64,000 nt of DNA. Origin: JAFGDI01 sp963662515 (lineage in GTDB: Bacteria; Planctomycetota; Phycisphaerae; Sedimentisphaerales; SM23-30). The translations under genes were made by a program, and so were the position numbers. The stretch is taken from the NCBI GenBank assembly GCA_963662515.1, contig OY759675.1, forward strand, positions 1,488,001 through 1,552,000. Reading direction: 5' to 3'. Shown piece by piece: positions 17,145 to 24,638 of this stretch; within the stretch, counting starts at the first letter, position 1, and each line of letters begins with the position of its first letter. The notes under the pieces were generated by a model. That model did no database searches. It saw only the letters and a program-made list of their open reading frames with translations, and had not been told where the DNA came from.

Positions 17145-18680
17145 ATGTGCTGTATGGAAATGTCCTTACCAAGTCGGTTCGCTTATCATTTTAATCATAA
17201 TATTTCCGGCTGGTTATGTTCCTGCCTCGTATTAGCTCTTATTTTTACATTTAATAGCGGGCTCAGGGCTGCTGACCCATTTGAGGTCTTTGCCCCGGCT
17301 TCGACCCAGACAGCCCTCGAGATTGGTAAATTGCCGCTGGAAGAGCTAACCGAACTGGCCAAAAAAGACAATGTTGAGGCTTGTTATGAGCTGGCATATC
17401 GCTATTATACCGGTAAAAATGTCGTTCAGGATGCTAAAGCCGCTCTGATCTGGTTCAATCAGGGGGCAAAGCTCGGCGACCCGGCCGCTCAGACCACTCT
17501 GGGGGTTATCTACCTTCAGGGGAAAGATGTTGCTCCCGATGCCACAGAGGCTCTTGTCTGGCTGGAAAAAGCCGCCGCCCAGGATTTTGCCAGGGCTCAA
17601 TATAATCTGGGAATTATCTATCTTAACGGCAATGGTGTGGAGGCTGATAATGAAAAGGCCTTTAACTGGCTGCAAAAGGCCGCCGCTAATAATGATGGGC
17701 AGGCCCAATATGCCCTGGCCTGTATGTACCTTACCGCTCAGGGTGTTACAGAAGATTATCTCAAGGCTTATAAATGGCTGCTCGTTGCCGAATATAATGA
17801 TGTCGATGTCAAAATGGTAAAAGATATGGTCGAAAAGACCATTAGTGCCTACGAAAAGCAAAAGGCACTGGAAGCGGCCAGTGATTTTGTCGCTAAAATT
17901 AAAAATAAAACTGCTGCTGATGCCGGGCAAAAGTCCGATCAGAATCTCGCCGAGGGCCCGGTAAGCGGCGGCACAGGCTTTTTTATCACAAAAGACGGTT
18001 ATATTCTTACCTCCTACCATGTAATTCGCAGTTCCAAAGATATCAGGGTTCAGACTTCGCTGGGACTGATCCCCGCTTCTCTGGTGTTATACGACAGCTC
18101 CAATGATTTCGCTTTGCTTAAGATAGAAGGCTATATAAATTGCAAGACAGTGGCTCTGGCAGGCTCTGACTATAGACCGCAATTAGGCAGTCCGGTCTGG
18201 ACTTATGGCTATCGGGCTGGAGCCAGACCCCAGGAGAAGCCCGACTTTGTCAATGGTAAGATCACAGCTCTTTTTGGTCAGGCCGTTGACAGCTCTGCTA
18301 CCAAGCCAACAGTTGGTTTTCGCGGTTTATGGCAGGGTAAGTCAGAGAACAAAACTCCTTTGTCGCTGGACTCGGCCAATTTGCGTTTCTTCCAGTTAGA
18401 ATGTAATGCCGGTCCGGGAAATGCCGGCGGTGCGGTTGTAGATGCACAGGGGGCAGTCATCGGTATTTTTGCCTCTGAATTTGATGCCTCTGAAAAAGAA
18501 CTATTGACTAATGAATGGACCGTCAGGACGCATTTTGCTTCTAAATTGGCATTTATTCTTCCTTTCTTTGATGCTGTATCCGGCCTGAACGATAAAATAG
18601 AGGCTATTCGCCAGGAACGAAAGTTGGAAGAGGCGGCTATTCAGGCTAAAAATGCCACTGTCGCTGTCTTCTGCTATTGA
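17145..18680 (+). CDS. Sel1-repeat protein with a trypsin-like domain lacking the catalytic serine
   Basis: A 511-residue exported protein. Starting at ATG 17145 (AAAGG at 17133-17137), it has an N-terminal hydrophobic segment (WLCSCLVLALIFTF) ending at GLRA-ADP, a likely signal peptide. Four Sel1-like helical repeats follow at residues about 75-225 (AALIWFNQGAKLGDPAAQTTLGVIYLQG and relatives). The rest is a trypsin-fold domain of HtrA/S1C type: the His is in ILTSYHVI and the Asp in SSNDFALLKI, but the expected GNSGG is GNAGG, so the nucleophile Ser is Ala (codon GCC). It is probably a non-proteolytic binding or scaffolding protein, or relies on an unusual mechanism. No operon partner. Confidence 0.85.
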   Translation: MCCMEMSLPSRFAYHFNHNISGWLCSCLVLALIFTFNSGLRAADPFEVFAPASTQTALEIGKLPLEELTELAKKDNVEACYELAYRYYTGKNVVQDAKAALIWFNQGAKLGDPAAQTTLGVIYLQGKDVAPDATEALVWLEKAAAQDFARAQYNLGIIYLNGNGVEADNEKAFNWLQKAAANNDGQAQYALACMYLTAQGVTEDYLKAYKWLLVAEYNDVDVKMVKDMVEKTISAYEKQKALEAASDFVAKIKNKTAADAGQKSDQNLAEGPVSGGTGFFITKDGYILTSYHVIRSSKDIRVQTSLGLIPASLVLYDSSNDFALLKIEGYINCKTVALAGSDYRPQLGSPVWTYGYRAGARPQEKPDFVNGKITALFGQAVDSSATKPTVGFRGLWQGKSENKTPLSLDSANLRFFQLECNAGPGNAGGAVVDAQGAVIGIFASEFDASEKELLTNEWTVRTHFASKLAFILPFFDAVSGLNDKIEAIRQERKLEEAAIQAKNATVAVFCY

Positions 18681-18734
18681 TCATATCTGTTGAAGTAATT
18701 TCACAAGACCGCTTTGTTTTCTGAGCCTATCCTC

Positions 18735-18764
18735 TTGATTTTATTATTCATCTTCTGTTATACT
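18735..18764 (+). promoter_or_regulatory. Sigma-70 type promoter for murE
   Basis: TTGATT at 18735-18740 and TATACT at 18759-18764 are separated by 18 bp. Transcription would begin near 18771, 27 nt before the murE start, leaving room for the AAGGA at 18780. Confidence 0.6.
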
Positions 18765-18797
18765 GTCAGGCATATTTAGCAAGGAAGCAGGTTTTTT

Positions 18798-20276
18798 ATG
18801 GATGAACTATTATTTCAGTTGCAGATCGAATCAGAATCAGCCGCAGATGCCAATATTGACATAACAAGGCTTAGTGGCCGGGTCATCTCCGACAGTCGGC
18901 AGGTTCAGCCGGGCGATATTTTCGTTGCAGTTAAAGGACCATCATCGGATGGTCATGATTATATTGCCAATGCCGTTGCCAGCGGTGCGGCTATTGTTAT
19001 TCATCAGGATAAACTTCAGGATATCTTTCATGGTTCTACCCATTTTATGCGTGTCTTTAATTCCGCCGGGTCATTGGGAAGGCTTGCCCAGGCGGCCTTG
19101 GGCAGACCCGCCCGTTCGCTCGCCGTTTATGGCGTGACAGGCACAAACGGCAAAACCACTGTCGCCAGTATGGTTCGCTGGATACTTGATAAATGCGATT
19201 GCCCTTGTGGTTTCATTGGCACTATTGGTTATGACTCCGGCATGGGTATGGTCGAACTGGATAATACCACCCCGGGAAGCGTCCAGTTAGCTCAGATAAT
19301 GAAACAAATGGTTGATAACGGACTAAAAGCTGTTGCCATGGAATGTTCCAGTCATGGCCTGCATCAGAGGCGCACTGATGGTATTTACTTTAATGCTGCG
19401 GCCTTTACCAATCTGACCGGCGATCATCTTGACTATCATAAGACAATGGAACACTATCGTCAGGCAAAATCAGAGTTGTTTGCCCTGCTCTTGCCTGATG
19501 GCTCAGCGGTTATAAATCGGGACGACCCGCAGTGGGATTTCTTTGCCCAATCTGCTTATGGCAGGCCGCTTATAACTTATGGTGTTAATCGGGACGATGT
19601 TGTTCTGGCAGCTAAAGTTGCCAGGCAGGATATTTTCGGCTCTGATCTTACCATTGTATATCATGGCAGTGAATATGATTTCCACCTGCCCGTACCGGCA
19701 TTGCATAATGTCAGCAATTTCCTTGCCGCGGCTGCTATGGTTCTTACCAGCGGCATTGAATTGCCCGATATTCTCAGGGCTATGCAAGGTTTTCCAGGTG
19801 TACCCGGCAGGCTTTCATCTGTTAACTGTCAGCAGGATTTTGCCGTTCTGGTCGATTATGCCCATACCGATGATGCTCTCGACCGGGCTTTGGCTACCGC
19901 CAGACAATTGACTAAAAACAAGGTTGTCGTTGTTTTCGGCTGCGGCGGCGATCGTGACCGCACCAAAAGACCAAGAATGGCCGCTGTTGCTCAAAAATAT
20001 GCAGACATGATATTTGTTACCAGTGATAACCCACGCACTGAAGATCCTGATGCTATTATCGAAGAGATTTGCACCGGTTTTTCCGGTTCATACGACCATA
20101 AGGTCAAAGTTATTGCCGACCGCAGAACAGCTATTCAGTCGGCGATCAGTATGGCCCAGACAGGTGACTGTGTGCTTATTGCCGGCAAAGGGCACGAAAA
20201 CTATCAGATCATTGGCAGACAAAAGATACATTTCGATGACAGTCAGGAAGCCAGAGATGCAATTTTAGCTCGATAA
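18798..20276 (+). CDS. murE: UDP-N-acetylmuramoyl-L-alanyl-D-glutamate-2,6-diaminopimelate ligase
   Basis: A 492-residue Mur ligase that adds the third peptide residue to the peptidoglycan precursor in the cytoplasm. The UDP-binding N-terminal domain has GRVISDSRQVQPGDIFVAV, the ATP loop is GVTGTNGKTT near residue 115, then MECSSHGLHQRR and NLTGDHLDYHKTMEHY, the site of the carbamylated lysine region. The C-terminal domain contains VFGCGGDRDRTKRP and DNPRTEDP; DNPR is the hallmark of enzymes that use meso-diaminopimelate instead of lysine. It shows that this organism makes DAP-type peptidoglycan. The gene is alone, not in a division/cell-wall cluster. Confidence 0.96.
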   Translation: MDELLFQLQIESESAADANIDITRLSGRVISDSRQVQPGDIFVAVKGPSSDGHDYIANAVASGAAIVIHQDKLQDIFHGSTHFMRVFNSAGSLGRLAQAALGRPARSLAVYGVTGTNGKTTVASMVRWILDKCDCPCGFIGTIGYDSGMGMVELDNTTPGSVQLAQIMKQMVDNGLKAVAMECSSHGLHQRRTDGIYFNAAAFTNLTGDHLDYHKTMEHYRQAKSELFALLLPDGSAVINRDDPQWDFFAQSAYGRPLITYGVNRDDVVLAAKVARQDIFGSDLTIVYHGSEYDFHLPVPALHNVSNFLAAAAMVLTSGIELPDILRAMQGFPGVPGRLSSVNCQQDFAVLVDYAHTDDALDRALATARQLTKNKVVVVFGCGGDRDRTKRPRMAAVAQKYADMIFVTSDNPRTEDPDAIIEEICTGFSGSYDHKVKVIADRRTAIQSAISMAQTGDCVLIAGKGHENYQIIGRQKIHFDDSQEARDAILAR

Positions 20277-20358
20277 GGCTGGGCTTAAGCGGCATTTATT
20301 TCAGTTCAGGTGGGTGGTTATTGCGTCAGTTAAATAAAGAGCATCAGGTATAGGCAGA

Positions 20359-20958
20359 TCAATTATCTATTATTTCATTGGCCCTGAGTATCTCGCGCAG
20401 TAATTCCAGAGGCAGACCGACTATATTTGATTCACTGCCTTTGCGGCTTAATACGAATCTGTCGCCGCCTTCCTGATAGGCATAAGCACCGGCCTTGCCT
20501 TCCCAAAGGCCGCTTGCCAGATATTCATTCAACTCTGCCGGGGTCATAGCCCGCATTTCCAGTTCTGTTACTGCATGGGTAATATGGCGGAGCTTTTTAT
20601 CCGGCCATAATACCGCCAGACCGGTTATTACCTGGCAATTGCCCGCAAAATAATTAGTCAGAATATTTCTGGCATCTTCCCGGTTTTCCGGCTTACCGAT
20701 TATTCGACCGCTATGCACACATACTGTATCTGCGGCAATAATGACCTGTTCAGGGTGTGATTGTGCCACCTGTGCCGCTTTGAGATAAGCCAGTGATTCT
20801 ACCCAGATATCCGCTGCCTTGCATTCCATATCCGGCAAGGCAGGTTCTGCCAGCTCAGGCACTATTACCGTAAATTCAGCTCCAAGCTCTGCCAGTAATC
20901 CCTGCCGGCGAGGTGAGCCGCTGGCCAGAATTATCCCTGTTTTATTTGCTCCTGCCAT
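20359..20958 (-). CDS. maf: Maf family nucleoside triphosphate pyrophosphatase
   Basis: A 199-residue Maf protein, which hydrolyses non-canonical or modified nucleoside triphosphates and in some bacteria blocks septation when overproduced. The N-terminal IILASGSPRRQGLLAELG is the conserved start with the SPRR phosphate loop; VIIAADTVC near residue 75, IGKPENREDARNIL and the C-terminal GKAGAYAYQEGGDRFV complete the family pattern. It starts 10 bp after the stop of the membrane protein gene on the same strand, so the two are co-transcribed. Which subgroup (dTTP/UTP or m7GTP) cannot be fixed with certainty. Confidence 0.92.
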   Translation of the reverse strand: MAGANKTGIILASGSPRRQGLLAELGAEFTVIVPELAEPALPDMECKAADIWVESLAYLKAAQVAQSHPEQVIIAADTVCVHSGRIIGKPENREDARNILTNYFAGNCQVITGLAVLWPDKKLRHITHAVTELEMRAMTPAELNEYLASGLWEGKAGAYAYQEGGDRFVLSRKGSESNIVGLPLELLREILRANEIIDN

Positions 20959-20968
20959 TCACAACTCT

Positions 20969-21751
20969 CTATAAACTGCTGAATGTTATTATCGCCTGCT
21001 GATCTTCCAGCTTTATATCGCTTATCCTGATCTTCTTATCTTCCTGATTGTTTATTATCGGGTCAAGCTCAACTTTGCCTTTCCTCAATAAGTCCGGCAA
21101 TACCTGTCCGATCACACGACCAAGATCCTTTTCGACTTTAGCTTTGTTTGGGCCTTGATCGGAAGTTTTTACCGCATCAAGATGTGCTTTGATCTTGTCT
21201 GCTGCTGTTATCAGATAGTCGTTTATTGCCAGTGAGGGCAGGCCCAGCAGGCCTGAACGAACTGATGTTAATTCCAGCTTCAGACGGCCGTTTTCGCTAA
21301 ACTCTGGTGTTATTGTTATGCTCACTATAGTTTGCTGACGGGAATAGGTCATACTGACATAAAAGATGATCTTGCCATTGCGGATACTGATCTGGGGATG
21401 CCTGATCGAATAATCCCGGTTGGCAAACTCTCGTTCTATTATCTTGTTCACATCATTATGTAATAGTAACTTATTGATCAGGCTGCTATTGATCGTCTCT
21501 GAGAAGGAATTACTGGCATATACATTATTATGTATATCGGCGATAAGGGCTATGGCCTGGTCAACTGCCATTTCCTGCTGTTCTACTGGTATTGGCTCAG
21601 GTGCGTATTCCGCCGGTTTATATATCGCCAGAAAATACATTGTCAGCCCTGCACATAAAGAAAGAAAGACCGCTCCTGTTATTCCCAACAGGATACTAAG
21701 GAGCATTATTCTCTTTTTTTTCCTTTTTCTAAGCATATTTTTAAGATCCAT
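20969..21751 (-). CDS. Single-pass membrane protein of unknown function
   Basis: A 260-residue protein that I do not recognise. A very basic cytoplasmic tail (KNMLRKRKKKRI) precedes one transmembrane helix (residues about 16-43, LLSILLGITGAVFLSLCAGLTMYFLAIY), so the remaining 215 residues should face the periplasm. That part contains amphipathic helices followed by alternating beta-type stretches (IRHPQISIRNGKIIFYVSMTYS, QQTIVSITITPEF) resembling a lipid- or ligand-binding fold seen in some LPS-export or DUF-type periplasmic domains, but no motif is decisive. It is co-transcribed with maf. The IS256 element lies 100 bp upstream. Confidence 0.75.
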   Translation of the reverse strand: MDLKNMLRKRKKKRIMLLSILLGITGAVFLSLCAGLTMYFLAIYKPAEYAPEPIPVEQQEMAVDQAIALIADIHNNVYASNSFSETINSSLINKLLLHNDVNKIIEREFANRDYSIRHPQISIRNGKIIFYVSMTYSRQQTIVSITITPEFSENGRLKLELTSVRSGLLGLPSLAINDYLITAADKIKAHLDAVKTSDQGPNKAKVEKDLGRVIGQVLPDLLRKGKVELDPIINNQEDKKIRISDIKLEDQQAIITFSSL

Positions 21752-21851
21752 AAGAGTGTTTCAATTACCGTCGTAATAGTATCGGTAATAATCTGTTTTA
21801 TGCAAGCAGAAAAAAAGGCCTGTTAATTCAGGCAGCGTTCATCCTGAAATA

Positions 21852-23416
21852 GAGTCTGTACAATTTGCTGTGTAAATGGTTTTACACATATATTTTTTTG
21901 GCAGCAATAATATTCAGTTTTCTGTTTTTTTGCTGATATTTCAGTTGCTGGGTTGACTATAGCACAAGGCTGATTGTTGGGCAAGTGGTAAATGTTCAAT
22001 TTGGTGTTATTCCTTCGCAATAATTCCTGGGGAATCTCCCTTTAGTTCTGGCTTTCCCGGTGGCCCGGTGAGCAGAACGACCACGGTTGGCCTGCCTTTA
22101 ATGTGCTATTAGAAAGGGTTAGTTGGCTAGTTGAGCTTGAGCCGGTCGCCGTAGCGGATGGCGAACTGGTTCATTGCCGCCTTCCAGCCGGGCTGCACGC
22201 TGGTCCATTTTTTGGCAATGTTCCGCAGAGCTAAAAACAATATCTTCACGATCGAATCATCGTTCGGGAAGATGCCCTTGGTTTTAGTCACTTTCCTGAT
22301 CGAGCGATTGAGGCTTTCAATAGCATTGGTGGTATAGATGATCTTTCTGATCTCCGGTGGATAATCCAGAAAAGGTACAATGTTAACCCAGTTATCCCGC
22401 CAGCTCTTGCTGATCGTCGGATAGGTTCCATCCCATTTGGCTGCGAAGCGATCAAGAGCCTCCAGAGCCAGTGCTTCACTGGCGGCATTATATATCTCTT
22501 TGAGATCAGCGCAGATGTCCTTGCGATTTTTGTAACTCACAAACCGCAGCGAATTACGGATCATATGCACAATGCAAAGCTGTACGGTAGTTTGCGGATA
22601 AACCGCTTCAATAGCCTCAGGGAAGCCTTTTAAGCCATCAATGCAGGCGATGAATATATCTTCCACGCCGCGATTGCGCAGTTCGTTGAGCACACCCAGC
22701 CAGAACTTGGCTCCTTCATTCTTTGCTATCCAGATACCGAGTAATTCCTTCTTCCCTTCCACATTTATCCCCAGAGCCAGATAAACACAGCGGTTCTCTA
22801 CCGGGCCATTAGGCCGGCCTTTGATCATCAGACAATCGAGGAAAACGATCGGATAAACCTTCTCCAGCGGCCGACCCTGCCAGAGCCTTACTTCTTCCAT
22901 GACGCTGTTAGTTGCCTGACTGATGAGCCCCTCGGAGACATCCACCTGATACATCTCTAAGAGGTGGCCCTGGATATCCCGCACGCTCATGCCCCGGCCG
23001 TACATGGCGATGATCCGGTCATCGAAACCTTTGAAATACTTCTGGCCTTTGGGAATGATCTGCGGCTCGAAAGAACCATTGCGATCCCGGGGCGGGTCAA
23101 GCTCTACCTGATCATCGCCGAGCATAACGGTCTTTTTGCCCCGGCCATTGCGGCTGTTGCCGGAATTATTGCCCTTGGGGTCGTGCTTGGTATAACCCAG
23201 ATGGTGATCCATCTCAGCCTCCAGGGTCCGCTCCACAATCCGCTTTTTAAGGGTGGCAAACAGCCCGGATTCCCCCCAGAACGACTCCGGGCCGCTATAT
23301 TCCGCCAATAATTCATCCAATAACTCATCCTGCCGTGTCTTTTTAGTCATAATAAGTCCTTTATAATAATACAGTAACATATCAACAACCATTTACACAG
23401 CAAATTGTACAGAAGC
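21852..23416 (-). mobile_element. Complete IS256-family insertion sequence
   Basis: The element is bounded by inverted repeats that match in 28 of 30 positions: the left end begins GAGTCTGTACAATTTGCTG at 21852 and the right end is the complement of GCTTCTGTACAATTTGCTG ending at 23416. The 9-bp direct repeat CCTGAAATA flanks it at 21843-21851 and 23417-23425, as expected for IS256 transposition. It carries one transposase gene on the minus strand. About 275 bp between the transposase stop and the left end is noncoding, longer than usual. It is intact and probably inserted recently, into an intergenic region. Confidence 0.93.
22127..23350 (-). CDS. IS256-family (mutator type) transposase
   Basis: A 407-residue DDE transposase. 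The catalytic residues lie in VFLDCLMIKGR (first Asp, near residue 165), CIDGLKGFPEAIEAVYPQTTVQLCIVHMIRNS (second Asp, near 240, with the C/D-x2-H signature of the family) and YTTNAIESLNRSIRKVTKTKG (Glu, near 350). The N-terminal part with ERTLEAEMDHHLGY is the DNA-binding region typical of these enzymes. ATG at 23350 is chosen because AAAGGA is 8 bp upstream; the frame is open further, up to the right inverted repeat. The full length suggests an active enzyme. Confidence 0.95.
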   Translation of the reverse strand: MTKKTRQDELLDELLAEYSGPESFWGESGLFATLKKRIVERTLEAEMDHHLGYTKHDPKGNNSGNSRNGRGKKTVMLGDDQVELDPPRDRNGSFEPQIIPKGQKYFKGFDDRIIAMYGRGMSVRDIQGHLLEMYQVDVSEGLISQATNSVMEEVRLWQGRPLEKVYPIVFLDCLMIKGRPNGPVENRCVYLALGINVEGKKELLGIWIAKNEGAKFWLGVLNELRNRGVEDIFIACIDGLKGFPEAIEAVYPQTTVQLCIVHMIRNSLRFVSYKNRKDICADLKEIYNAASEALALEALDRFAAKWDGTYPTISKSWRDNWVNIVPFLDYPPEIRKIIYTTNAIESLNRSIRKVTKTKGIFPNDDSIVKILFLALRNIAKKWTSVQPGWKAAMNQFAIRYGDRLKLN

Positions 23417-23693
23417 CCTGAAATATAGGGCCTTCCTGTTGCATTTCAAATAAAAACACTTGCGATACTGTCTCGAATGCCTGGTTACTGGGGTGGAGAT
23501 GTGTATTTGTCGGTTTGAAAGAGTGCTTTTCTTATATTGCCTGTTTAGCATCTGATGGTTAGTACTGACGGGTCGGTACGAAGGCGGGCGGTGTAAGTCT
23601 GTTAACCACAAAGAATTAGGAATTAACCATTTTGAGCAATCCTTCCGTTCCGGCTTGCTTTTAATCCCTGGGTTTTGCTATAATGGAGGGATA

Positions 23694-24575
23694 ATGATAA
23701 TTAATAATACATCAGATAGTAGCGATCTAGCAGCAACAAAAGTGGCTGTAACCGGTACTGTTTTCGACATTAAGCGTTTTGCCATAAATGATGGCCCGGG
23801 TATTCGTACAGCGGTGTTTCTCAAGGGTTGTCCGCTGAGTTGTCAATGGTGTCATAATCCTGAAAGCATTAACTTTGCTCCTGAGCTTACCTGGCGAGAG
23901 GCGTTTTGTATAAAGTGCGGCGGTTGTATAGCTGCCTGCCCGGCAGGTGTTATCGGTATGGTCGAGGGAATGGTGCAAATTGTTCCCGGAACAGATAGCT
24001 GTATCGGTTGCGGCAGATGTGTTCAGGCCTGTCCATCTGGTGCCCTGAGCATGGTAGGTCGGGAAATGTCACCGGCAGATATATTTAATGAAGTAATTAA
24101 GGACAGGGTTTTTTACGATAATTCAGATGGTGGGGTTACTTTTACCGGTGGTGAGCCGCTGGCTCAGGTGGAATTTCTCTGTGAGTGTCTGGATATGTGC
24201 CGGGCTGCCGGGCTGCACTGTGCGGTAGATACTTCGTGTTTTGCTCAGCCTGATATAATTGAGCGAGTGATCGAAAGGGCGGATATGTTCCTTTGTGACC
24301 TCAAGCATGCAGATGGCCAGATGCATCGCAAATATACCGGGGTTGATAATCAGTTGATCATGGATAATATTATGAAAATAGCCCGGGCCCAGAAGAGTAT
24401 TATACTCAGGGTTCCGCTTATACCCGGGGCCAATGATGACCCGGCTAATATTGAGGCTGTAGAACGATTTGCAAGCAGTATTGCCGCTGTCAGACAGGTC
24501 GAATATTTACCTTATAATTCCGGTGGAATAGAAAAGAAAAAGATCATGCTTAGAATGAGTTGCAGTCGTGTTTAA
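23694..24575 (+). CDS. Glycyl radical enzyme activating protein (radical SAM)
   Basis: A 293-residue radical SAM activase. CPLSCQWC near residue 43 gives the Cx3Cx2C motif for the SAM-binding [4Fe-4S] cluster. Two ferredoxin-type sets follow (CIKCGGCIAACP and CIGCGRCVQACP), as in activases for glycerol dehydratase and hydroxyproline dehydratase. FTGGEPL and DTSCFA are SAM-contact motifs, and DLKHADGQMHRKYTG follows. GGAGGG at 23685-23690 supports ATG 23694. It would abstract a hydrogen from the radical glycine of the enzyme encoded 63 bp downstream. After LPYNSGG the protein ends early and without the usual conserved tail; this may be divergence or a frameshift. Confidence 0.92.
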   Translation: MIINNTSDSSDLAATKVAVTGTVFDIKRFAINDGPGIRTAVFLKGCPLSCQWCHNPESINFAPELTWREAFCIKCGGCIAACPAGVIGMVEGMVQIVPGTDSCIGCGRCVQACPSGALSMVGREMSPADIFNEVIKDRVFYDNSDGGVTFTGGEPLAQVEFLCECLDMCRAAGLHCAVDTSCFAQPDIIERVIERADMFLCDLKHADGQMHRKYTGVDNQLIMDNIMKIARAQKSIILRVPLIPGANDDPANIEAVERFASSIAAVRQVEYLPYNSGGIEKKKIMLRMSCSRV

Positions 24576-24638
24576 ATATTCTCTTTTTTGAGATGGCTCT
24601 TGCTTGTTCTGATCATAATTTGTGGAGTATAGAATTAC

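Noticed and set aside
21823..22020. A 65-residue frame overlapping the left end of the insertion sequence
   Set aside because: It crosses the IS boundary and target duplication, so it is a chance frame.
23655..23684. TTGCTT-18-TATAAT as a promoter for the activase gene
   Set aside because: The start of transcription would fall about 3 nt before the start codon, after the GGAGGG ribosome site, so it cannot serve a normally led message.
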